A DNA stretch of 64,000 bases from SHVZ01 sp041906305 (GTDB lineage Bacteria > Pseudomonadota > Alphaproteobacteria > SHVZ01), in contig JAYRJL010000002.1 of the NCBI GenBank assembly GCA_041906305.1, forward strand, positions 124,001 to 188,000. Direction: 5' to 3'. A program made the translations under genes and the position numbers. Of the stretch, positions 16,257 through 24,882 are shown piece after piece; the first letter of the stretch is position 1, and each line of letters starts with the position of its first letter. A model generated the notes under the pieces. The model made no database searches and had not been told where the DNA came from. It saw nothing but the letters and a program-made list of their open reading frames with translations.

Positions 16257-19184
16257 ATGGCCGCGCCGCCGGTAGGGGGCGCGCATGCCGAGGGGCAGGC
16301 GCATTTCCCGACGCCGGGCAGACCCGCGCTCATCCTTGGCTTCGCCGTCGGCTTGGTTCTCCTGCTGGGATTCGCCGCGACCGCCTGGCTTTCCTACCAG
16401 GACGAGATCGAAAACACCGAGCGCGATACCCGCAATCTGGCGCTCGTGCTCAAGGAGCATGCGGCGCGAACCACGCATGCTGTGGACATAACGCTGGAGT
16501 GGACGGCACGTGCCCTGCTCGTGCTGGAGGCCGCAGGCGCCGGACCGAAGAACGCCGAGGAGATGGCGGCCTTCCTGACACGCCAGAAGGATCCGACGGC
16601 CGAGATCCTGAACCTCTTCGTGGTCGGTCCGGACGGCATCGTCCGCGGCGATGCGTTGCGCACGCCCGAGCGGCTGGACGTTTCCGATCGCGCCTATTTC
16701 ACGGTCCACAAGGATCGCCCGGCCAACGGCCTCTACATCTCCACTCCATTCGACAGCCGCTCCAACCGCGGATGGGTAGTCGCGGCGACCCGAAGGATCA
16801 ACGGCCCGGACGGGTCGTTCCGTGGCGTCGTCGGCGCGTCAGTGTCGGTAGACTACTTCACGCAGTTCTATGCGAGCCTGGATACCGGCTCCGGCAGCGT
16901 CGTGACCCTGCGTCACCAAGACGGCCCGATCGTCGCGCGTCACCCGTTCGAGGCGGACTTGATCGGCGGAAACGGGCGCAGTTCCCAGGTCGTCGAAGGC
17001 TTCCGTACGGGCAGCCAGCAGGGAACCCTGACCTTTGTCCCGACCCCCGGCGTGTCGGACAGGATCATCAGCTATCACGCGGTACCCAACACGCCGTTCA
17101 TCGTCTCGGTGGCCGTCGACAGGAAGGACCTGCTCGCCTCCTGGGCACGGACGACCATTCCCTACGGGATCGTCGCCGCCGCCCTGGCCGTCGCGATCGG
17201 CGGCCTGCTCTGGGGCCTGAAACGTGCCGGACGGCTTTGGCTGGCGAGCGAGGCCGCGGCCGCGCGTGCTGATATCCGCTTGGCGGATGCCATCGAAGCG
17301 CTCCCGGCCGGCTTCGTCCTCTACGATGCCGACCGCCGCTTGGTCACGACCAACAAGCTGAACGCCAAGCTGTTTCCTGAAATCGCGCCCTACTATGTGC
17401 GCGGCGCACGGTTCGAGGACCTACTCCGGAGAGCGACGAGCCTAGGCTCGATCGAGGAGAAGCAGGCGGCAGCCTGGATCGCCGAACGCACGAGCACTTT
17501 CGAGAAAGACGCGGTCGATACCGAATACCAAACGTCCGACGGCCGCTGGTTCCGCTCGATCGCGCGGCGGACCTCCGACGGCGGCCGCGTCTTCATGCTG
17601 CTCGACATCACCGACGCCAAGCGCAGCCAGATCGCGCTGGCGGACGCCGTCGGCAGGGAGCGCGAGGCCCGCGAGAGACTGGAAACCATCCTCAACCGCA
17701 TGCCGATCGGCTGCATCGTCGCCGACGCCGATCTCCGCACGGCCTACATGAACCCGGCCGCCGAACGGATCTTCGGCTGCGCCTTCGACGACGTGAAGGG
17801 CCTGACGCCCTTCGAAACCGGTTTCATCAATACCGAGCGGGCGATCGTCGAGGAGCTGCACGAACGGCTGAGACGAGGCGAGTTCGTGCCGCCGTCGGTC
17901 GCCCGGAACAACACGAAGGACGGGCGACAGATCACCTGCGAATGGATCAACACGCCCCTGATGGGACCGGACGGATCGTTCCAGGGCGTGCTCGCCATGT
18001 GCCAGGACATCACCGAGCGCCGGCAGACCGAGATCGCATTGCAGCAGGCGCAACGCATGGAGGCGATCGGCCAGCTGACCGGCGGCATGGCCCACGACTT
18101 CAACAACCTTTTGACCGTGATCCTCGGCAACTCCGCCATGCTCGTCGACAGCATCCAGAACCCGGGCGACAAGACCCTGGCCCGCATGATCGAGGAGGCG
18201 GCCCTGCGTGGGGCTGCCCTCACTCACCGCATGCTCGCCTTCGCGCGTCGTCAGTCGCTGCAGCCCAAGGGTGTCGACATCAACGGGCTGGTCACCGGTA
18301 TGGAAAGCCTGTTCCGCCGCACGCTCGGCGAAGACATCGATATCGTCGTGTCTCTCGGAGACAACCTGCCGCCGGTCCTGGCCGACGAGGGGCAGCTCGA
18401 AAGCGCCCTTCTCAACCTGGTGATCAACTCGCGCGATGCGATGCCGGAGGGCGGCAAGCTGACGGTCGAGACCGCGAGCACAGTCCTGGATGCCGACTAC
18501 GCGCGTCGCGAAGGGGGCGACGTGAGGCCGGGCAGCTACGTGATGCTGGCCGTGACGGACACCGGCACCGGCATGACGCCGGATGTCCAGCGGCGGGTGT
18601 TCGAGCCCTTCTTCACGACCAAGGAGGTCGGCAAGGGCTCGGGCCTCGGCCTCAGCATGGTTTTCGGCTTCGTCAAGCAGTCGGAAGGCCACATCAAGAT
18701 CTACAGCGAGGTCGGACTCGGAACGACCATAAAGATGTACCTGCCGCCTGCGGACAGGCAGATACGCGTCGTCCGGGATCCGGAACCGGTTTCGGCGAGC
18801 CAGGACGCACACGAGACGATCCTGGTCGTCGAGGACGACGACGCGGTCCGCACCTTCGCGACGACCGCGCTCCGGCGTCTGGGGTACCATGTCCACGAGG
18901 CACGACACGGCGCGGAAGCGCTGGACATGCTGGAGACGATCGGCGACTTCGACCTGCTCTTCACCGACGTGGTGCTGCCGAAGGGCATGAACGGCCGCGA
19001 CCTCGCCGAGGAGGTTCGCCGCCGCCGGCCCGGCGTCAAGGTCCTCTACACTTCCGGCTACACAGCGGACGCGATCGTCCATCAGGGACGGATCGATCCG
19101 GGCGTCCAGCTCCTGAGCAAGCCCTACCGGAACGCCGACCTGGCAAAGCGTGTGCGCGAGATCCTGGCCGCGCCGCAGACCTAG
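16257..19184 (+). CDS. membrane hybrid sensor histidine kinase (Cache-PAS-PAS-HisKA-HATPase-REC)
   Basis: This is a 975-residue membrane sensor. Transmembrane segments at about 23-46 and 300-320 flank a periplasmic Cache-type sensor domain (VSDRAYFTVHK, GASVSVDYF). Two PAS-like domains follow (about 350-450 and 475-590), then HisKA with GGMAHDFNNLLTVILGN (phospho-His), HATPase (NLVINSRDAMPEGG, GSGLGLSM) and a C-terminal receiver (VVEDDDAVRT; LFTDVVLPKGMNG). The HDFNNLL type of HisKA is common in self-contained hybrid kinases. Cache domains usually bind small amino acids or organic acids. No cognate regulator is adjacent. The stop overlaps convergent mscL by 4 nt (CTAG). Confidence 0.9.
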   Translation: MAAPPVGGAHAEGQAHFPTPGRPALILGFAVGLVLLLGFAATAWLSYQDEIENTERDTRNLALVLKEHAARTTHAVDITLEWTARALLVLEAAGAGPKNAEEMAAFLTRQKDPTAEILNLFVVGPDGIVRGDALRTPERLDVSDRAYFTVHKDRPANGLYISTPFDSRSNRGWVVAATRRINGPDGSFRGVVGASVSVDYFTQFYASLDTGSGSVVTLRHQDGPIVARHPFEADLIGGNGRSSQVVEGFRTGSQQGTLTFVPTPGVSDRIISYHAVPNTPFIVSVAVDRKDLLASWARTTIPYGIVAAALAVAIGGLLWGLKRAGRLWLASEAAAARADIRLADAIEALPAGFVLYDADRRLVTTNKLNAKLFPEIAPYYVRGARFEDLLRRATSLGSIEEKQAAAWIAERTSTFEKDAVDTEYQTSDGRWFRSIARRTSDGGRVFMLLDITDAKRSQIALADAVGREREARERLETILNRMPIGCIVADADLRTAYMNPAAERIFGCAFDDVKGLTPFETGFINTERAIVEELHERLRRGEFVPPSVARNNTKDGRQITCEWINTPLMGPDGSFQGVLAMCQDITERRQTEIALQQAQRMEAIGQLTGGMAHDFNNLLTVILGNSAMLVDSIQNPGDKTLARMIEEAALRGAALTHRMLAFARRQSLQPKGVDINGLVTGMESLFRRTLGEDIDIVVSLGDNLPPVLADEGQLESALLNLVINSRDAMPEGGKLTVETASTVLDADYARREGGDVRPGSYVMLAVTDTGTGMTPDVQRRVFEPFFTTKEVGKGSGLGLSMVFGFVKQSEGHIKIYSEVGLGTTIKMYLPPADRQIRVVRDPEPVSASQDAHETILVVEDDDAVRTFATTALRRLGYHVHEARHGAEALDMLETIGDFDLLFTDVVLPKGMNGRDLAEEVRRRRPGVKVLYTSGYTADAIVHQGRIDPGVQLLSKPYRNADLAKRVREILAAPQT

Positions 19185-19645
19185 TGCGTCGACGGCTTCT
19201 CGCGGATCGCGTCGCGGATCTGCTCGAGCAGGATCTCGGTCCGGGGCGGCGGCGCCTTCTCGGTCTCCGGCTTCGCCTCCTCCTTCGCCTTGAAGCGGCT
19301 GATCACCTTGACCAGCCAGAAGATCGCGAAGCCGACGATCACGAACTGGATCACCGAGTTGAGGAACAGGCCGACGTTGATCGTGACCGCACCGGCCTTC
19401 TGCGCCGCCTCCAGCGTCGCCTCGGTCGGCCCTTTCAGCGTGATGAAGACGTTGGTGAAATCGACGCCGCCGGTGAGCAGACCGATGATCGGCGTGAACA
19501 CGTCCTTGACCAGGCTGTTGACGATGCCGGTGAAGGCGGCGCCGATGATGATGCCGACGGCGAGGTCGACGACGTTGCCGCGCATGATGAACGCCTTGAA
19601 CTCGTTCACCCAGGCCGGCGCCTTGTTGGGAATGTGGGGCATCAT
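19181..19645 (-). CDS. mscL: large-conductance mechanosensitive channel
   Basis: This is a 154-residue MscL. The N-terminal segment WVNEFKAFIMRGNVVDLAVG is the family signature, followed by TM1 (AVGIIIGAAFTGIVNSLV) and TM2 (IQFVIVGFAIFWLVKVI), with the charged cytoplasmic C-terminal helix ending at LLEQIRDAIREK. It forms a homopentameric tension-gated pore that releases solutes on hypo-osmotic shock. The C-terminal linker (about 115-135) is longer and more Lys/Glu/Pro-rich than in E. coli. It lies convergent to the hybrid kinase, sharing 4 nt at the stop codons. Confidence 0.95.
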   Translation of the reverse strand: MMPHIPNKAPAWVNEFKAFIMRGNVVDLAVGIIIGAAFTGIVNSLVKDVFTPIIGLLTGGVDFTNVFITLKGPTEATLEAAQKAGAVTINVGLFLNSVIQFVIVGFAIFWLVKVISRFKAKEEAKPETEKAPPPRTEILLEQIRDAIREKPSTH

Positions 19646-19732
19646 GGCGAGTCTCCTCGGGGCTGTCGATCATGGCGTCGTTGGAGTAGTCTCGATGGGC
19701 CCGATCCGGGCGTCAAACGAAAGGCTACGAAG

Positions 19733-20017
19733 ATGCGCTTTCCATTCCTGGCAACGCTTCTCGCCGCGGCCACCCTCACCTTCTCGCCCGTTCTCGGCAG
19801 CGGCATCGCCCTCGCCCAGGGCTCGCCCGTGACCCAGCCGGTCAAACCGACCATGCCCTACAAATCATCGGCGCAGTCGGCCCAGAAGAAAGCGCCGGGC
19901 AAGACCTGCAGCGACCTCACCCCAAACAGCCAGGCGCACAAGGATTGCATCGCCAAGCAGGCGAAGTCCGACCAGGGCGACAAGGCGAAGGCAAAGGCGA
20001 AGAAGAAATCGTCCTGA
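19733..20017 (+). CDS. small secreted lysine-rich protein, 94 aa
   Basis: The N-terminal 28-29 residues form a clear Sec signal peptide with cleavage near ALAQ-GS. The mature part, about 65 residues, has one pair of cysteines spaced C-x12-C (TCSDLTPNSQAHKDC), which could form a disulfide in the periplasm, and ends in a strongly basic Lys/Ala tail. The Cys-pair segment is loosely like a PsiF repeat, but I would not assign it. The ribosome-binding site is weak (GAAAGG) but well placed. The gene stands alone between divergent mscL and convergent era. The function is unknown. Confidence 0.7.
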   Translation: MRFPFLATLLAAATLTFSPVLGSGIALAQGSPVTQPVKPTMPYKSSAQSAQKKAPGKTCSDLTPNSQAHKDCIAKQAKSDQGDKAKAKAKKKSS

Positions 20018-20030
20018 CGAGGATCTGAGG

Positions 20031-20939
20031 TCACTCGACCCAGTCGAGCCCCATCGCCTTGAAGCGCTCGGGGTCGTCGGGCCAGGTGTCGCGCACCTTG
20101 ACGAACAGGAAGAGGTGCACCTTCCGCCCGAGCTGCTCTTCGAGCACCTTGCGGGCCGCGAGGTTGATCGCCTTGACGGTGGCGCCTCCCTTGCCCAGCA
20201 CGATCGCCTTCTGGCTGTCGCGGCGGACATAGATCACCTGCTGGATCTTGGCGGAGCCATCCTTGAACTCCTTCCACGACTCCGTCTCGACCATCAGGTC
20301 GTAGGGCAGCTCGTCGTGCAGCTTGAGGAACAGCTGCTCGCGCGTGACCTCGGCCGCGAGCAGGCGCTCAGACAGGTCCGAGAGATCATCCTCGGCGAAC
20401 AGCCACGGCCCTTCGGGCATCAGGCTCGCAAGATGCGCCTTGAGGTCGGCGACCCCGTCGCCGGTCTCGGCCGAGATCATGAAGGTCTTGGTGAAATCGA
20501 ATTCCTGGTTGAGCTGGGCCGCGCGCGGCAGGAGCTCCTGGCGCTTGATCAGGTCGACCTTGTTGAGGGCGAGGATCGCCGGGCGCTTCGCCTCCTTCAG
20601 GCCGGCGAGGATGCTGCGGGCGTCGTCGCCGATCCCCTTCTTGGTCCCGTCGACGACGACCACGACCTGGTCGGCGTCCGCCGCGCCGGCCCAGGCGGAG
20701 GCGACCATCGCGCGCTCGAGCCGGCGCTTGGTCTTGGTGAAGATCCCGGGCGTGTCGACGAACACGAGCTGCGTCTCGCCCTCGATCGCGATGCCGGTGA
20801 TGCGCGTGCGCGTCGTCTGCACCTTCGGCGTCACGATCGATACCTTGGCGCCGACCATCTGGTTCAGCAGCGTCGACTTGCCGGCGTTGGGGGCGCCGAC
20901 CAGCGCCACCAGGCCGCAACGGGTCTTGGTCTCAGTCAT
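20031..20939 (-). CDS. era: GTPase Era
   Basis: This is a 302-residue Era GTPase needed for 30S ribosomal-subunit maturation. The G1 loop is GAPNAGKST, G3 is DTPGIF and G4 is NKVD. The C-terminal KH RNA-binding domain includes AIVLGKGGATVKAI (GxxG loop). The start is the ATG at 20939; the longer frame upstream lies within rnc. It overlaps rnc by 8 nt, and the pairing of rnc with era downstream of lepB is the conserved bacterial arrangement. Confidence 0.97.
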   Translation of the reverse strand: MTETKTRCGLVALVGAPNAGKSTLLNQMVGAKVSIVTPKVQTTRTRITGIAIEGETQLVFVDTPGIFTKTKRRLERAMVASAWAGAADADQVVVVVDGTKKGIGDDARSILAGLKEAKRPAILALNKVDLIKRQELLPRAAQLNQEFDFTKTFMISAETGDGVADLKAHLASLMPEGPWLFAEDDLSDLSERLLAAEVTREQLFLKLHDELPYDLMVETESWKEFKDGSAKIQQVIYVRRDSQKAIVLGKGGATVKAINLAARKVLEEQLGRKVHLFLFVKVRDTWPDDPERFKAMGLDWVE

Positions 20940-21639
20940 CGGCGGCGACCTCCACGAGAAGCGCGGCCGCGGCCGCCTGCTCCGCCTCGCGCTTCGAGCG
21001 TCCGCTGCCGGCGGCAGGGCCGTGCTTGCCGACACGCGCCTCGATCGTCCGCTGCGGCGCGTGCGCCGGTCCGCTCGACGCGGTCTCGGTATATGTGGGA
21101 AGGCCGAGGCCGCGCGCCTGCGCCCATTCCTGGAGGCGCGTCTTGGCATCGCGCGGCGGCGCGGCATCGGCGGCGATCAGGTCTGCCCAGCGGGAGGTGA
21201 CGAACCCGCGTGCGACCTCGAGGCCGCCGTCGAGATAGAGCGCCGCGATCACCGCTTCCATCGCGTCCGCCAGCACGGCCTCGTTGGTGCGCGCCGCTTC
21301 CTCGCCCTTCGAGAGCTTGATCGAGGCGCCGAGATCGATCGCGCGGGCCACCTGCACCAGCGCCGAGCGGCTCACCAGCCGCGCATGGCGCTTGGCAATG
21401 TCGCCCTCGCGCTCCTTAGGGAATGTCGTCAACAGCGCGTCGGCGACGATCAGTCCGAGCACGCGGTCGCCGAGGAACTCGAGGCGCTCGTAGCCGCGGC
21501 CGCGCTTCTTGACCGCGCTCGCATGGGTCAGCGCTTCGTCGAGCAAGTCGGGCCGGGCGAAGACGTGGCCGAGAACCTCGGCGAGAGGCGTCAGACGATG
21601 CCCCGGAACATCCGGCCGATGCGGATCGCGAAGGGCCAC
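20932..21639 (-). CDS. rnc: ribonuclease III
   Basis: This encodes the double-strand-specific endoribonuclease that processes rRNA and regulatory RNAs. The RNase III signature ERLEFLGDRVLGL and the downstream acidic motif DAMEAVIAALYLDGG are intact, and a C-terminal double-stranded-RNA-binding domain follows (KTRLQEWAQ...SKREAEQAAAAALL). No ATG lies near the N-terminus. I chose GTG at 21639 because GGGAGG stands 7 nt before it. This gives 235 residues and an overlap of 49 nt with lepB. A CTG at 21594 overlapping the lepB stop is the alternative (220 residues). Confidence 0.93.
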   Translation of the reverse strand: MALRDPHRPDVPGHRLTPLAEVLGHVFARPDLLDEALTHASAVKKRGRGYERLEFLGDRVLGLIVADALLTTFPKEREGDIAKRHARLVSRSALVQVARAIDLGASIKLSKGEEAARTNEAVLADAMEAVIAALYLDGGLEVARGFVTSRWADLIAADAAPPRDAKTRLQEWAQARGLGLPTYTETASSGPAHAPQRTIEARVGKHGPAAGSGRSKREAEQAAAAALLVEVAADD

Positions 21640-22340
21640 TTCCAGACCTCCCACAGCCTGGCTTCGCCGTTGGTCGAGAAGAAGGTGAACTCGGCGCGGC
21701 CGACCAGGTTGGCGGCGGGAACGAAGCCGACGCCGGAAAGCACGCGGCTGTCGAGCGAGTTGTCGCGGTTGTCGCCCATCGCGAAGTAGTGGCCGGCAGG
21801 CACGACGAACACCGGCGTGTTGTCGAGCTGGCCGTCGTCCGACACCTCGATGATGCGGTGCTGGCGGCCGTTCGGCAGCGTCTCGATGTACTGCGCGTAG
21901 CGCTGCGTGGCGCGGCCGGAGCCTTCGAGGAAGTCCTCGACCCGCTCGCGCTTCACCGGGAGGCCGTTGATGTGGAGGACACCGCCCGTCACCTGGATGC
22001 GGTCGCCGGGAAGGCCGACGATGCGCTTGATGTAGTCGGTCGAGTTGTCGCGCGGCAGCTTGAAGACCGCGACGTCGCCGCGCTCGGGCTCGCGGAACAG
22101 GATGCGGCCGGGGATCAGCGGCGGGCCGAAGGGCAGCGAGTAGCGGCTGTAGCCGTAGGAGAACTTGCTGACGAACAGGTAGTCGCCGACGAGCAGCGTG
22201 GGGATCATCGAGCCGGACGGAATGTTGAACGGCTCGACCGCGGCGGTCCGGATCACGAGCGCAATGCCGACGGCGTAAAGCACCGTCTTGATCGTGTCCC
22301 AGACGGTGCTGGTCTTTTTCGTCGAGGTCGTCAGGCTCAT
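21591..22340 (-). CDS. lepB: signal peptidase I
   Basis: This 249-residue type I signal peptidase cleaves Sec and Tat signal peptides at the periplasmic face. One N-terminal transmembrane segment (about 17-35) anchors it. The catalytic serine is Ser44 (PSGSMIPTL) and the general-base lysine is Lys105 (YIKRIVGLPGD). The C-terminal box GDNRDNSLDSR is present. It is first in the lepB-rnc-era unit and overlaps rnc. An MFS gene separates it from acpS, which is usually closer in related genomes. Confidence 0.96.
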   Translation of the reverse strand: MSLTTSTKKTSTVWDTIKTVLYAVGIALVIRTAAVEPFNIPSGSMIPTLLVGDYLFVSKFSYGYSRYSLPFGPPLIPGRILFREPERGDVAVFKLPRDNSTDYIKRIVGLPGDRIQVTGGVLHINGLPVKRERVEDFLEGSGRATQRYAQYIETLPNGRQHRIIEVSDDGQLDNTPVFVVPAGHYFAMGDNRDNSLDSRVLSGVGFVPAANLVGRAEFTFFSTNGEARLWEVWKWPFAIRIGRMFRGIV

Positions 22341-22400
22341 GCTCGCCGCTCGGGGGGAGGGTCGCCCGAGGGTATGCCAGACCCACCCCTCCCCGGCAAG

Positions 22401-23603
22401 CTAGGCCTGGAGCCGTTCCAATCTCGGTAGCGGGGAAATCACAAGCGGAACAAGGCAGAGGGCGAGGCCCACGCCGGCCAGAGCGACCCCGGCATAGAGC
22501 CCCCAGACCTCGCCGACCAGCCCCCCCAGAAGGGCGCCGACCGGGCGGAAGCCCCAGGTGAGCCATCTCAGGCTGGCATTGACCCGGCCCAGCAGATGGA
22601 TCGGCGTGACGCTCTGCCGCAGGCTGGTCTGGGTGACGCTGAAGACGACCGGCCCGAAGCCGAAGAGGAACCGCCCGGCGACCAGCAGCGGGATCGCGGT
22701 CGCTGGCGTCGCCGCCAGGATCAGCGCGATGCCTGCTACGCCGATCGCGGGCCCCAGGATGATCGAGCGGCCGACGCCGATCCGCCGCTCGATGGCAGGC
22801 GCGGCAATCGCCCCCAGCACCATGCCGACGCCGTCGACGGCGAAGACCAGGCCGATCTCGGTGGCTGTAAGCCCGAGACCGCGGGCGAGATAGAGCACGA
22901 GGAGCGCACTCATCGCGAACAGCGCGATGTTCCAGGTGAGCGAGCAGAACGCCAGCGCGCGGAGGCTGGGCTCGCCCAGCAGGAAGCGCATGCCTTCCGC
23001 CAGGTCGCTGGCGAAGCTGCGCCGGACGGCGGGCGTCGTGGGCGCCGCCGGTCTGGATATGCGCCAGGCGAAGGTCGCGGCGGCCAAGTCGGCGAGACCG
23101 CACGCCAGCACGGCCAAGGCCGGTCCGATCGCCCCGGCGAGGACACCGGCAAGTCCGGGACCGCCTGTGGTCGCGCCGGCGCGACCGATCTCGAACCGGC
23201 TGTTGGCCCGCATCAGGCGATCGCGCTCGACCAGTGCCGGGATCGCCGATTGGGCGGCGACGTCGAAGAAGACCATGCCGATGCCGGCGAGCAGCGCGCC
23301 CGCCATCAGAAGCGGCAGGCTCAGCACGCCGAGCAGCGCCGCGACAGGGATCGCCAGCAGCGCCGACGCCCGAAGCAGGCTGCCGGCGATCATCACCGAG
23401 CGGCGCGGCAGCCGGTCGATCCAGACGCCGGCGGGGAGCCCGAAGAGGAAGAACGGAATCGTCGCCGCCACCGTCAGCCACCCCATCTCGACAGGGCCGA
23501 CGCCGAGGACGAGGGCGGCGATCAACGGCAAGGCCAGCAGCGCCACCTGGTCGGCGAACTGGGTTCCGGCGAAGGCGACCAGGAGCTTATTGAAATCGGT
23601 CAT
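22401..23603 (-). CDS. MFS transporter (EntS/MFS_3-like exporter)
   Basis: This is a 400-residue major facilitator with about 12 hydrophobic segments. The loop between TM2 and TM3 reads GLPAGVWIDRLPRRSVMIAG, the MFS signature in the form found in enterobactin-exporter-like (MFS_3) proteins, so drug or siderophore efflux is the usual expectation. I start it at ATG 23603; the frame extends further upstream without support. It sits inside the otherwise conserved acpS-lepB interval, 57 nt after acpS, and is probably co-transcribed with it. Confidence 0.88.
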   Translation of the reverse strand: MTDFNKLLVAFAGTQFADQVALLALPLIAALVLGVGPVEMGWLTVAATIPFFLFGLPAGVWIDRLPRRSVMIAGSLLRASALLAIPVAALLGVLSLPLLMAGALLAGIGMVFFDVAAQSAIPALVERDRLMRANSRFEIGRAGATTGGPGLAGVLAGAIGPALAVLACGLADLAAATFAWRISRPAAPTTPAVRRSFASDLAEGMRFLLGEPSLRALAFCSLTWNIALFAMSALLVLYLARGLGLTATEIGLVFAVDGVGMVLGAIAAPAIERRIGVGRSIILGPAIGVAGIALILAATPATAIPLLVAGRFLFGFGPVVFSVTQTSLRQSVTPIHLLGRVNASLRWLTWGFRPVGALLGGLVGEVWGLYAGVALAGVGLALCLVPLVISPLPRLERLQA

Positions 23604-23660
23604 GCCGCAGTCATGGCCCGTGGCGCCGCCCGGCTCTATCCGACGCTTGCGCGGCAATCC

Positions 23661-24089
23661 TCAATCGCGACCCTGGATCTTCTCGATGGCCACCTTCGGC
23701 ACGGCCGTGATGATCACGGTCGCCTGGGCGATCGGCGGCTCGTCGGTCAGGGAGACGTCGATGCGGAGGTCCATGCCGGGCGGCGTCATCTCGGCCAGGC
23801 GCTTCGCGGCGCCGCCGGTCAGCTTCATCGTCGGCCGGCCGGAGGAATCGTTGACCACGCCCATGTCGCGCCAGAAGACGCCCCGGCGGAAACCGGTGCC
23901 GAGCGCCTTGGAGCAGGCTTCCTTGGCGGCGTAGCGGCGCGCATAGCTCGCCGCCCGGTTCGCCCGCCGGTCGGACTTGGTGCGCTCCACGGCCGTGAAG
24001 CAGCGGTCGAGGAAACGCTCGCCGAAGCGGGCGAGCGTCTTCTCGATCCGGTCGATGTCGATGAGGTCGGTGCCGAGACCGATGATCAT
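23661..24089 (-). CDS. acpS: holo-[acyl-carrier-protein] synthase
   Basis: This 142-residue enzyme transfers phosphopantetheine from CoA to the serine of acyl carrier protein. The two family motifs are present: GLGTDLIDIDRIE with the metal-binding Asp at the N-terminus, and RRYAAKEACSKALGTG (metal-binding Glu). The ATG overlaps the pdxJ stop by 4 nt (24086-24089), as is typical for the alphaproteobacterial pdxJ-acpS pair. Confidence 0.96.
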   Translation of the reverse strand: MIIGLGTDLIDIDRIEKTLARFGERFLDRCFTAVERTKSDRRANRAASYARRYAAKEACSKALGTGFRRGVFWRDMGVVNDSSGRPTMKLTGGAAKRLAEMTPPGMDLRIDVSLTDEPPIAQATVIITAVPKVAIEKIQGRD

Positions 24090-24841
24090 GCGGTCTCGGC
24101 TCCGGTGGCTTCGGCGCGGGCCTTGTCCATCAGCGAGCGCATGCGGCGGATGGCCGAGTCGAGGCCGGAGAAGATCGCCTCGCCGACCAGGAAATGGCCG
24201 ATGTTGAGCTCGACGATGCTGGGGATCGCCGCGATCGGCGCCACCGTGTCGAAGGTGAGGCCGTGGCCGGCATGGCATTCGAGGCCAATCGCCTCGGCGT
24301 GCCTGGCGGCGGCGACGATGCGGGCGAGCTGCTTGTCGCGCTCCGCGCCTTCATGCTCGCAATAGGCGCCGGTGTGCAGCTCGACCACGGGGGCGCCCAG
24401 CTTCTTCGCCGCGTCGAGCTGGCGCGGGTCGGCCTCGATGAACAGCGAGACGCGGCTTCCATTGGCGCCGAGCTTCTGCACCACCGGGTAGAGGTGGTCG
24501 AAGAGGCGGACCGCGTCGAGTCCGCCCTCGGTCGTCACCTCGGTCCGCTTCTCCGGCACCAGGCAGCAGGCATGCGGCTTATGGCGAAGCGCGATCGATA
24601 CCATCTCCTCGGTCGCCGCCATCTCGAAATTGAGCGGCCGGTCGATGTCGCGCGAGAGCCGCGCGATGTCGTCGTCGGAGATGTGGCGACGGTCTTCGCG
24701 GAGATGGGCGGTGATGCCGTCGGCCCCTGCCTTCACGGCCAGGCGCGCGGCGCGGACGGGATCGGGATGCTTGCCGCCGCGGGCGTTCCGGATCGTGGCG
24801 ACGTGGTCGATGTTGACGCCGAGACGGAGAGGACGAGGCAT
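24086..24841 (-). CDS. pdxJ: pyridoxine 5'-phosphate synthase
   Basis: This is a 251-residue TIM-barrel enzyme that condenses 1-deoxy-xylulose 5-phosphate with 3-amino-2-oxopropyl phosphate to pyridoxine 5'-phosphate. The N-terminal signature LRLGVNIDHVATIRNARG is typical. Other conserved stretches are HLREDRRHI, CLVPEKRTEVTTEGGLD and ECHAGHGL (proposed catalytic histidines and glutamate). It is followed by overlapping acpS and preceded by the (p)ppGpp synthase gene. Confidence 0.97.
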   Translation of the reverse strand: MPRPLRLGVNIDHVATIRNARGGKHPDPVRAARLAVKAGADGITAHLREDRRHISDDDIARLSRDIDRPLNFEMAATEEMVSIALRHKPHACCLVPEKRTEVTTEGGLDAVRLFDHLYPVVQKLGANGSRVSLFIEADPRQLDAAKKLGAPVVELHTGAYCEHEGAERDKQLARIVAAARHAEAIGLECHAGHGLTFDTVAPIAAIPSIVELNIGHFLVGEAIFSGLDSAIRRMRSLMDKARAEATGAETA

Positions 24842-24882
24842 GGGAGGGCCTCCTCTGGGTTGGGGGCCCCCAGCTTAACGCG

